Origin: Desulfovibrio legallii
Lineage (GTDB): Bacteria > Desulfobacterota > Desulfovibrionia > Desulfovibrionales > Desulfovibrionaceae
Direction: 5' to 3'
DNA length: 64,000 nt
NCBI RefSeq assembly: GCF_004309735.1
Contig: NZ_SIXC01000007.1
Coordinates: forward strand, 93,839-157,838
The notes under the pieces are model-generated. The model searched no databases and was not told the DNA's origin. It was given only the letters and a program-made list of their open reading frames with translations. Positions 53,479 through 64,000 of this stretch are shown one piece after another (position 1 is the first letter of the stretch; the number at the start of each line of letters is the position of its first letter). The translations under genes were made by a program, and so were the position numbers.

Positions 53479-55086
53479 ATGAAAGACAACCTGCAATTGA
53501 CCGACGTTTCCACCGCCGAAGGGCAGATGGTCAGCATTGACCTCAAAGACATCCCGGAGCTGCCCGTGGACATGGCCACCATGCCCTGGAAGCCCTTTAC
53601 CGAAGAGCAGAAGGCCGAGACCGCCTGTATTCTCGACGACGTCTGTGTGCTGAACATCCCCAAACCCAAGAGCAAGGAAGAAGAGGAGGAACTGGTCAAC
53701 AAGTTTCTCACCGGCCTGCGCAAACTTTTCAGCAAGGAAAACAACTGGACCTTCCTGCCCATGCTGGAAACCAGCATGGACTACTGCGCCCAGTGCAACT
53801 CCTGCTCTGAGGCCTGTCATCTTTATGAGATGTCGGGCAAAAACGAAATGTACCGGCCCAACTTCCGCTCCGAGATCTTTCGCCGCATTTACAAGCAGTA
53901 TGTGAAGAAGGAGCCCCTGGCCAAGTGGCGCTACGGCGACATGCACCTCAACTGGAAGACCGTGGCGCGCCTGGGCGAGCTGGCCTACCGCTGCAACCTC
54001 TGCCGCCGTTGTGCCCAGACCTGCCCCATCGGCGTGGACAACGGCCTGCTGGCCCGCGAAATCCGCAAGCTGTTCAGCCAGGAGATGGGCATCTACCCCA
54101 AGGAACTGCACGAAAAAGGCACCATGAACCAGATGAAGTGCGGTTCCTCCACGGGCATGACGCCTGAGGTGGTCAAAGACAACGTGGAGTTCATTGACGA
54201 AGACTACACAGAGATCACCGGCGTGGGCATCCACACGCCCTTCGACGTTAAGGGCGCGGACATCATGCTGCTGCACAATGCCGGCGAGATCATGGCCTGG
54301 CCCGAAAACATCGCCGCCTTCTCCCTCATCTTTCAGGAGGCCGGCCTTTCCTGGACGCTTTCCAGCCACGCCATGGCCTATGACGGCGTGAATTACGGCG
54401 TGTTTTACGACGACGCCCAGACCGCCCGCATCGCCCTGCAGCACATGATGGCCGCCAAGGAGCTGGGCGTGAAAAAGATTGTCATCGGCGAATGCGGCCA
54501 CGCCCACAAGGCCCTCACCGTCATTGCCGACCGCGTCATCCCCTTTGAATACCAGGTGCCGCGCGAAAGCTGCTACGTAACCCTGCGCGACATCGTCATG
54601 AGCGGCCGCCTCAAGCTGGACCCGGCCCGCAATGACTTTCCCGTGACCCTGCACGACCCCTGCAACATCGTGCGCCTCATGGGCATTGTGGAGCCGCAGC
54701 GCGAAATCCTGCGCAAAATTGCGCCCCAGTTCCGTGAAATGCCCTGCCACGGCGTCGATAACTACTGCTGCGGCGGCGGCTCCGGCTTTGCTATCATGAC
54801 CCGCAACAACATTGAGCAATGGCGCGGCAACATCTCCGGCCGCAAAAAGATGTGGCAGATCAGCGAAGCCTTCAAAGACTGCCTGGGACCGGAAACAAAA
54901 AAGTACATCTGCGCCCCCTGCTCCAACTGCAAGGGCCAGATCCGCGAAATTCTGGAGCACAACGACCTGTACACCAAAAACAACTTCGCCTACGGCGGCC
55001 TGGTGGAGCTCATCGTCAACGCCATGACCAACGTGAACCCCGGCTACATCAAGTTTGAAGGCGCCGAGGAAGAAGCCGAAGCCTAG
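53479..55086 (+). CDS. HdrD-like iron-sulfur protein, DsrK type
   Basis: The 535-residue cytoplasmic protein has two 4Fe-4S clusters (YCAQCNSCSEACHLY near residue 102 and CNLCRRCAQTCPIGV near 173). A C-terminal CCG region follows with HDPCN near 390, NYCCGGGSGFA near 430 and CAPCSNCKGQ near 476. These cysteines make the special non-cubane-type cluster site of heterodisulfide reductase HdrD and DsrK. With the upstream membrane subunit it forms an MK module that in sulfate reducers links menaquinol to thiol/disulfide or DsrC chemistry. Genes for the periplasmic J, O and P subunits do not follow. Instead a family A repeat starts on the stop codon. TmcB is an alternative relative. Confidence 0.85.
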   Translation: MKDNLQLTDVSTAEGQMVSIDLKDIPELPVDMATMPWKPFTEEQKAETACILDDVCVLNIPKPKSKEEEEELVNKFLTGLRKLFSKENNWTFLPMLETSMDYCAQCNSCSEACHLYEMSGKNEMYRPNFRSEIFRRIYKQYVKKEPLAKWRYGDMHLNWKTVARLGELAYRCNLCRRCAQTCPIGVDNGLLAREIRKLFSQEMGIYPKELHEKGTMNQMKCGSSTGMTPEVVKDNVEFIDEDYTEITGVGIHTPFDVKGADIMLLHNAGEIMAWPENIAAFSLIFQEAGLSWTLSSHAMAYDGVNYGVFYDDAQTARIALQHMMAAKELGVKKIVIGECGHAHKALTVIADRVIPFEYQVPRESCYVTLRDIVMSGRLKLDPARNDFPVTLHDPCNIVRLMGIVEPQREILRKIAPQFREMPCHGVDNYCCGGGSGFAIMTRNNIEQWRGNISGRKKMWQISEAFKDCLGPETKKYICAPCSNCKGQIREILEHNDLYTKNNFAYGGLVELIVNAMTNVNPGYIKFEGAEEEAEA

Positions 55087-55211
55087 AGCAGTTAGCGAAT
55101 GAAATGAGCTAACTGCTCTGCAAGGATTTTCTTGAAAATCCTTGCCACAAAATGCGAGAAGGCAGGCTTTTGCCTGCCGTAAGCGAGCATTTCAAGTGTT
55201 AAATGCTCTAG
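55083..55211. repeat. Repeat family A, copy 3
   Basis: The best-preserved 129-base copy, running from CTAGAGCA to TGCTCTAG (8-base terminal inverted repeat) with four perfect stems of 11, 11, 7 and 8 base pairs. It starts on the TAG stop of the DsrK-like gene. Confidence 0.93.
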
Positions 55212-55260
55212 CAGAACAAATAAAGGATCGGGACGCCCCAAGACGGCCCTGATCAGACAC

Positions 55261-55301
55261 GGCAAAGGCCCATCCCGGAATTTCCGGAATGGGCCTTTGC
55301 C
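55261..55301 (+). terminator. Rho-independent terminator after the DsrMK-like operon
   Basis: GGCAAAGGCCCAT (55261-55273) pairs with ATGGGCCTTTGCC (55289-55301), with an inner CCGGA/TCCGG, followed by TTTGT. It also lies downstream of panD on the other strand. Confidence 0.85.
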
Positions 55302-55410
55302 TTTGTACAGGGGGGACAGCCCCCACACGTTCACGGTTGCGCACGCGGCGCAAAACGCCCAGGCCCGCAACCGGCGGAAACCTTCACGCCAACAGACCGC
55401 CGGGCGGCGT

Positions 55411-55836
55411 TTACCTGTCTTGCGGCGCGCCCTGCTCCACGGCAAAGTCCAGGCCTTCCGGCCCTTCCGTAACCACATAGCGCAGGGTTTCGCGCACGCT
55501 GTTGTCCGGGTTGAAGGTCAGCACCACGGGGCTGCGCCCGGCAATCTCGTGCGGGCCGTTCACAAACTCCACGGCGCTGATGATGACCTCATCCCCTTCC
55601 TCACAGGCGCGTGCGGCGGCCCCGTTGAGCACGCAGCAGCGTGAGCCCGGCTCACCGTAAATGACGTAGGTGGAAAGGCGCTGTCCGTTGTTTTTGTTCC
55701 ATATATTAACGAACTCCAAGGGGTAGATGCCGGCCGCACGGCAATGCTCCGGGTCCAAGGTCACGGATCCGTGATAGTTGAGCGCACACCCCGTGACCCG
55801 GATGCCGTGCAGTTTGGCCCGCAAAATTTGCAGCAT
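55411..55836 (-). CDS. panD: Aspartate 1-decarboxylase (pyruvoyl enzyme)
   Basis: The 141-residue proenzyme begins [17 protein letters not shown] and has the self-cleavage site YHGS (Gly23-Ser24), after which the serine becomes the pyruvoyl group. [22 protein letters not shown] near residue 46 and [17 protein letters not shown] near 71 are family blocks. It makes beta-alanine for pantothenate and CoA. The protein is about 15 residues longer than Escherichia coli PanD because of a C-terminal tail. The start at 55836 coincides with the conserved beginning. Confidence 0.92.
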   Translation of the reverse strand: MLQILRAKLHGIRVTGCALNYHGSVTLDPEHCRAAGIYPLEFVNIWNKNNGQRLSTYVIYGEPGSRCCVLNGAAARACEEGDEVIISAVEFVNGPHEIAGRSPVVLTFNPDNSVRETLRYVVTEGPEGLDFAVEQGAPQDR

Positions 55837-55965
55837 AGTGATTCTCTCTTGAGCAAAAAGAAAAAGCGTGCCCCTGCGGACAAAGCCTCCCGGCCCTCCA
55901 CAGCGCGACAACGCAGACATGTGGTCCCCAAAGGACTGTTAATGGAAAAAAGGCCGAAAACGGAA

Positions 55966-56388
55966 CTAATACGCCTTGATGTACTCGTCAAGGTTTTCAG
56001 CCGAGCAGTTGCGGCTGACCCAGAAGGCCGAGGCCCAGACCATAAGCGCCGTGGCCTGGGTATCGTCCAGGCCCTTGAGTTTGGCCTCCAGGCTGGACTT
56101 GCTGGCCCCGTGGCGCAAATGCACGCCGTTGAGCTCGCAGGCGTCGTCCACCCGCAGCATCAGATAAGAAAGGCGCGTGTGGTCGGGCATGAGCTTCATG
56201 TCCTTGTGGGCTTCCACAATAGTCTTCAACTCCGCCGCGCTGAACATGTGCTTGATGTTGGCGATGGCCCGAAAAAATGTATCCACGGCCCAAGGCAGAA
56301 TAAATTCCGCCCCGGCGCTCTTGGTGCGAAAATAGTCCTTGAGCCAGCGTTCCTGTTCATCATTAATGCGTGCGGCAACCTGCGGCAT
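55966..56388 (-). CDS. Small conserved-looking protein of unknown function
   Basis: The 140-residue soluble protein has an N terminus (ARINDEQERWLKDYFRTKSAG followed by AEFILPWAV) that looks like a ribbon-helix-helix DNA-binding segment. The remainder is helical with no cysteine clusters or membrane segment (MKLMPDHTRLSYLMLRVDDACE, LKGLDDTQATALMVWASAFW). It is not recognised. It lies upstream of panD on the same strand, 129 bases apart, with a weak TGGGGGCCCC before the ATG. A regulator role is a guess from the N terminus only. Confidence 0.62.
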   Translation of the reverse strand: MPQVAARINDEQERWLKDYFRTKSAGAEFILPWAVDTFFRAIANIKHMFSAAELKTIVEAHKDMKLMPDHTRLSYLMLRVDDACELNGVHLRHGASKSSLEAKLKGLDDTQATALMVWASAFWVSRNCSAENLDEYIKAY

Positions 56389-56740
56389 GGGGCCCCCAAT
56401 CCGGCGCTGCGGGCCTGCGGCAATGGGTGCCGCGGGCCTTACGCGCGCTCTTTTTCCTTGCGCTACACCAGCTTGAATAAAAATTCAAGATAAAATCTAG
56501 ACTTTACACCCAAAATATTTTCCGTCATTTCCCCGCAGGCTGTCAAGCCGTATTCCTGAAACGGACACGGCCTCAAAAATATTCTTTATAAAATAAAGGT
56601 ATTATCAAAAAAATTATCCAGCACCACAGTGCTGCCCCCTGCCGACGGGCTGTTCTGCACACCACGCCTGACGCCACGCCAGCGCGTGGCACGCGCTGGC
56701 CCTTGCGTCCCGGCGAGCCGGGGAGTACAGAACAGCGACC
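56389..56740. promoter_or_regulatory. Intergenic region with structured leader of the EamA-type gene
   Basis: 56389-56600 is ordinary spacer, AT-rich near 56460-56620. Bases about 56650-56736 can fold into a branched structure: an outer stem CTGTTCTG.../...CAGAACAG, an inner stem GCCAGCGCG-TGGCA-CGCGCTGGC, and CCCGGC-GA-GCCGGG, with an alternative GCCACG-CCAGCG-CGTGGC that excludes the second stem. The only SD-like GGGAG (56721-56725) sits in the last stem. This looks like a regulatory leader. It does not match a riboswitch class that can be named here. Confidence 0.5.
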
Positions 56741-57619
56741 ATGTCCCAAGCGTCAGCCACTTCCCCCGCCGCTCTTTCACGTCACGCCGCTCTGGTCCGC
56801 ATGCACGCGGCCACGGTGCTCTTCGGCGTTTCCGGCATTTTGGGCAAACTGTGCCAAAGCTCCGCACCGGTGCTGGTCTGCGGTCGGGCCCTCTTTGCCG
56901 TGGCGGCTCTGGGCCTGCTCTGTCTTTCGCGACACGAAGCGCCCTGGCGCGGTCTGAACCGCCGCGACCTCACGGGCCTCGCCCTGAGCGGCGCGCTGCT
57001 CACCGTACACTTTGTGACCTTCTTCCAGGCCATCAAGCTGGGCGGCGTGGCCGTGGGCACCCTGGGCTTTGCCTGCTTTCCCGCCTTCACCACCCTCTTC
57101 GAAGCCCTGGCCTACCGCGAACGCCCCACCGCTGCCGAGCTTTGGGGCCTGGCCGCCGTGAGCCTAGGGCTTATCTGCCTGACCCCCGCTTTTTCTCTGA
57201 ACAGCTCCGCCACCCACGGCCTGCTCTGGGCGGTGCTCTCCGGCGCGGTCTACGCCCTGGTGGCCATAGCCAACCGGCGCACGGCCGCCGCCATATCCGG
57301 CATGCGGGCCTGCTGGTGGCAAAACGTGGTCATCCTCGCCTGCCTTTTGCCCTTCACGGCCCACGCCCTGCCCGCCGTACCGTCCCTGGACTGGCTGTGG
57401 ATAGCCTGCCTGGGCCTTTTTTGCACAGCCCTCGCTTACAGCCTCTACGTGGGCAGCCTCACGGCCCTCAAGGCCCGCCAAGCCGCCACCATCATCACCT
57501 TGGAGCCCGTCTATGCCATCCTCATGGCCTGGCTGCTCTTCGGCGACGCCCCCGGCCCCCGCACCCTCTTCGGCGGCGCACTCATCCTGGGTGCGGTCCT
57601 CTACGGCAACAAGCGGTAA
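56741..57619 (+). CDS. EamA/DMT family membrane exporter
   Basis: The 292-residue protein has ten predicted membrane helices in two five-helix EamA halves. Typical blocks are ATVLFGVSGILGKLCQSS near residue 25, FVTFFQAIKLGGVAVGTLGFA near 93 in the first half, and YSLYVGSLTALKARQAATIITLEPVYAILMAW near 229 in the second. Such transporters export amino acids or other small metabolites. Substrate cannot be inferred. The start at 56741 gives the normal family length. No strong RBS precedes it, and the leader structure may control access. Confidence 0.85.
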   Translation: MSQASATSPAALSRHAALVRMHAATVLFGVSGILGKLCQSSAPVLVCGRALFAVAALGLLCLSRHEAPWRGLNRRDLTGLALSGALLTVHFVTFFQAIKLGGVAVGTLGFACFPAFTTLFEALAYRERPTAAELWGLAAVSLGLICLTPAFSLNSSATHGLLWAVLSGAVYALVAIANRRTAAAISGMRACWWQNVVILACLLPFTAHALPAVPSLDWLWIACLGLFCTALAYSLYVGSLTALKARQAATIITLEPVYAILMAWLLFGDAPGPRTLFGGALILGAVLYGNKR

Positions 57620-57640
57620 GGGGGGAAAAAGGAAGACGGC

Positions 57641-58420
57641 CTAAAACATATCCGGCATGCCGTAGAGCCTGCCGGGCTTTTTGTCCGCCAGCCAGGCGGC
57701 GGCGCGCAAAGCCCCCTGCGCAAAAGTTTCGCGCGAATGGGCATGGTGGCTTACTTCAATGCGTTCACCAGGCCCCATGAAGTACACGGTGTGCACGCCC
57801 ACCACGTCCCCGCCGCGCACGGCCTGGATGCCGATCTGCGCCTTGGGCCGCGCCCCGATAATGCCGTCCCGCGAGGAGCAACGCACATCCTCCAGCTTCC
57901 AGCCGCGCGCCTGGGCCAGGCCTTCGCCCAGGGTCAGCGCCGTGCCGCTGGGGCTGTCCTTCTTGCGGTTGTGGTGCAGCTCCACAATTTCAATGTCATA
58001 GGGTTCGCCCAGAGCGCGGGCCAGCTCCGGCAGTACCTTGCGCAGCACATTGACGCCGATGCTCATGTTGGAAGACCAGAAAATGGGCGCGCGTTGGGCC
58101 AGGGCTTCCAGTTCCGCCCTTTCCGCATCGCTGAATCCCGTGGTGCCGATGACCAGGGCGCTGCCCGCGGCGGCCACGGCCTTGGCCGAATTGAGGCTCA
58201 CCACCGGCGCGGTAAAATCGATGACCACAGCCCCCGGCGCCTGGGGCAGCAGGGCCGCCAGAGTGTCCGCCACCGGGCAGGCCGCGCCCGCGAGTTTGCC
58301 TAGGTGTTCCTTGCTGTCCACCATGCCCGCCAGGCTGTAGCCCGGTTCCATGGCGGCCAGATGGCTGATGGTCCGGCCCATGCGGCCGTTGGCCCCTACG
58401 ACGATGATTGCCGTGCTCAT
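57641..58420 (-). CDS. dapB: 4-hydroxy-tetrahydrodipicolinate reductase
   Basis: The 259-residue reductase has an N-terminal NAD(P) site (VVGANGRMGRTISHL near residue 6), the DFTAP turn near 69, IGTTGFSD near 91 and the catalytic block ELHHNRKKDSPSGTAL near 145. It produces tetrahydrodipicolinate, the substrate of DapL encoded 7 kb to the left. It ends 21 bases from the convergent EamA gene with no terminator between, and begins 15 bases after ligA, so it is probably the last gene of a ligA-dapB transcript. Confidence 0.93.
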   Translation of the reverse strand: MSTAIIVVGANGRMGRTISHLAAMEPGYSLAGMVDSKEHLGKLAGAACPVADTLAALLPQAPGAVVIDFTAPVVSLNSAKAVAAAGSALVIGTTGFSDAERAELEALAQRAPIFWSSNMSIGVNVLRKVLPELARALGEPYDIEIVELHHNRKKDSPSGTALTLGEGLAQARGWKLEDVRCSSRDGIIGARPKAQIGIQAVRGGDVVGVHTVYFMGPGERIEVSHHAHSRETFAQGALRAAAWLADKKPGRLYGMPDMF

Positions 58421-58435
58421 GGCGTCTCCTCTCTA

Positions 58436-62658
<4,223 letters not shown>

Positions 62659-62865
62659 GACGTGTATTCTGCCTGTTGCAGGCTTGTTTGACGGCGAAAA
62701 CCGTGGGCTGCGCGCCACTGCGGCGACTGCGGACGCCTGTGGCCTGGGCGCGCATACGGGCTTGTCCGCGGCTGCGGCACGACGGCGTCCTGATTATCGC
62801 TGCGCAAGTGCATTGTACAAAGAGCAGCCGCTCCAAACCACCGGGCCGCGCGTCGGCGCGGACAA

Positions 62866-63675
62866 TCAGCGCGACACGGGGCCGCCCTGTTCCGGCGATT
62901 CGGGCAGCCAGACGCCGGCTGCGGCGTCAAAGACATAGGACGTACGCCAGGGCGCCCAGGGCATTGCGGCGGTGTCGGGCGCTGCTGCGGACAGGGCCGA
63001 AAACGGAGGGGCCGCCTCTCGGCGCTCTCCCAGAGCTTCCCGCAGCCGGGCCACAAACCTGCGGCGCGGCAGCAGCACGCCGCCCATGCCCATAATATGG
63101 GGCGTTTCCTGCTGACAGTCCAGCAGTATGGCCCCGCGCTGCCGCAAAAGAGCCACCAGACCGGCCAGGGCTGCGCGCGAGGCTTCGGCTTCGGTGTGGA
63201 ACATGGATTCGCCAAAAAAAGCCCGGCCCAGAGCCACGCCGTAAAGGCCGCCCGCCAGCGCGCCGTCCCGCCAGGCTTCAACGGAGTGGGCATAGCCCAG
63301 GGCGTGCAGGCGCTCATAGGCCGCAATCATCTCCGGGATGATCCAGGTTCCGGGCGCGGCGGCGCGCGGTGCGGCGCAGGATCGGATGACCCGTCCAAAA
63401 GCCCGGTCCAGGGTAAGGGCAAACGGCCTGCGGCGCAGGGTCCGGGCGCTGCGCCGGGGCAAATGAAAGGCCTCCAGCGGCAGCACGCAACGTGGATCTG
63501 GCGACCACCAGAGCACGGGCAGGCCCTCTTCATACCAGGGGAAGATGCCCCGGCTGTAGGCCGCCAGCAGGCGTTCGGGCCGCAGGTCACCCCCCAGGCA
63601 CAGGAAACCGTCCGGATGGGCCGTCTCCAGGGGCGGGAACTGTGCGGCCAGCGCCGCCACCGCGCCGTAACGCAT
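62866..63675 (-). CDS. aat: Leucyl/phenylalanyl-tRNA-protein transferase
   Basis: The 269-residue transferase has the family core FPPLETAHPDGFLCLGGDL near residue 13, YSRGIFPWYEEGLPVLWWSPDPR near 40, FHLPRRSARTLRR, TWIIPEMIAAYERLHALGYAHSVE near 105 and LYGVALGRAFFGESMFH near 132. It adds Leu or Phe to N-terminal Arg/Lys proteins, marking them for ClpS-ClpAP breakdown. The C-terminal about 35 residues are an Ala-rich extension beyond the usual length. The start at 63675 matches the conserved N terminus. The longer frame upstream reads into repeat sequence. Confidence 0.92.
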   Translation of the reverse strand: MRYGAVAALAAQFPPLETAHPDGFLCLGGDLRPERLLAAYSRGIFPWYEEGLPVLWWSPDPRCVLPLEAFHLPRRSARTLRRRPFALTLDRAFGRVIRSCAAPRAAAPGTWIIPEMIAAYERLHALGYAHSVEAWRDGALAGGLYGVALGRAFFGESMFHTEAEASRAALAGLVALLRQRGAILLDCQQETPHIMGMGGVLLPRRRFVARLREALGERREAAPPFSALSAAAPDTAAMPWAPWRTSYVFDAAAGVWLPESPEQGGPVSR

Positions 63676-63787
63676 CAAAGGACCACCCCTGGGGCCGCCC
63701 AAAAACCGGCCGACGGTGGAACAGGCAACAGGACGCTCATGCCTTTGTGTACCCACTTCGGGAGGACACTTCAAGCACGCGCGCCCC

Positions 63788-63934
63788 TGGAACAGATTAC
63801 CGTTGAGAATATGTATTCTCAACAGTGAAGACACGCTCGTTCTGGCGCTTAACCGCGCAAATAAATTGCGCTTGCGCCTACACGGCGGGCGGCTGCTTAC
63901 GCAACCGCCAGGGCATTTCATCTTTGAAATGCCC
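63788..63934. repeat. Repeat family B, copy 5
   Basis: A complete 147-base unit: TGGAACAGATTACCG, TTGAGAATA-TG-TATTCTCAA stem, CGTTCTGGCGCTTAACC, GCGCAA-ataaa-TTGCGC stem, GGCGGGCGGCTGC...GCAACCGCC and closing stem GGGCATTTCA-TCTT-TGAAATGCCC at 63911-63934. Confidence 0.9.
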
Positions 63935-64000
63935 TGGAACAGATTACCGTTGAGAATATGTATTCTCAACGGTGAAGACACGCTCGTTCTGGCGCTTAAA
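63935..64000. repeat. Repeat family B, copy 6 (tandem, cut by window edge)
   Basis: Repeats the start of copy 5 almost base for base with a 147-base period. Its first palindrome is improved to CCGTTGAGAATATG followed by TATTCTCAACGG. It continues past the window. Confidence 0.9.

Larger units (their letters stand above)
63676..64000. other. Spacer and tandem repeats at the right edge
   Basis: About 110 bases of GC-rich spacer upstream of aat, then family B repeats listed separately. No further gene seen. Confidence 0.5.

Noticed and set aside
56640..56740. Assignment of the EamA leader to a named riboswitch class
   Set aside because: No diagnostic core sequence of classes such as SAM, guanidine, lysine or glycine could be matched, so only a structured leader is reported.
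56629..57780. 383-codon alternative frame over the EamA gene
   Set aside because: Arg/Pro/His-rich shadow frame. The EamA frame encodes proper membrane helices.

Overview
The window looks like a chromosomal piece of a sulfate-reducing deltaproteobacterium of the Desulfovibrionaceae. It is GC-rich with AT-rich intergenic patches. The clues are a DsrMK-like membrane pair, ferredoxin-linked central metabolism (2-oxoacid:ferredoxin oxidoreductase), LL-diaminopimelate aminotransferase, an archaeal-type three-protein glutamate synthase and an anaerobe-type nif operon. Genus-level placement is inference. No tRNA, rRNA, CRISPR array, transposase gene or prophage structural gene was found.

Layout. 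1-0.9 kb: start of a molybdopterin oxidoreductase running off the left edge. 1.4-6.7 kb: YhaO/YhaN-like nuclease and membrane-anchored SMC-like ATPase, ended by a bidirectional terminator. 6.8-20.7 kb: an Ldh_2-type dehydrogenase (minus strand) divergent from a PrpR-N sigma-54 activator. Downstream of the activator lie a palindromic upstream site, a textbook -24/-12 promoter and a ten-gene run, korDABC-sucCD-glcD/glcF-DASS transporter-LarA-like protein. This run could oxidise a 2-hydroxy acid to a 2-oxo acid, then to an acyl-CoA, then to acid plus ATP. 20.8-22.9 kb: chemoreceptor. 23.3-35.9 kb: nifH-nifI1-nifI2-nifD-nifK-nifE-nifN/B fusion-split nifV (omega, alpha), then an AnfO-like protein and an unrecognised repeat protein.

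36.2-43.6 kb: LprI-like exported protein, orphan CI/S24 repressor in an AT-rich zone, glycine-betaine-type ABC importer (ATPase-permease-binding protein), UDP-glucuronate decarboxylase-like enzyme and nitroreductase. 44.0-49.1 kb: three-gene glutamate synthase. 49.6-51.8 kb: dapL and dapF. 52.5-55.1 kb: DsrMK-like pair without J, O or P. 55.4-63.7 kb: panD, a small unknown, an EamA exporter with a structured leader, dapB, ligA, uvrB and aat.

Two unnamed families of hairpin-rich intergenic repeats run through the window. Family A is about 129 bp with four hairpins and CTAG-ended termini. All three full copies begin exactly on the TAG stop codon of the upstream gene, and a fourth remnant lies just after a gene end. 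Family B is a modular 147-151 bp unit found singly and in tandem, whose hairpin arms differ between copies but stay complementary. These repeats, the sigma-54 hydroxy-acid module and the unknown gene at the end of the nif operon are the most interesting parts.
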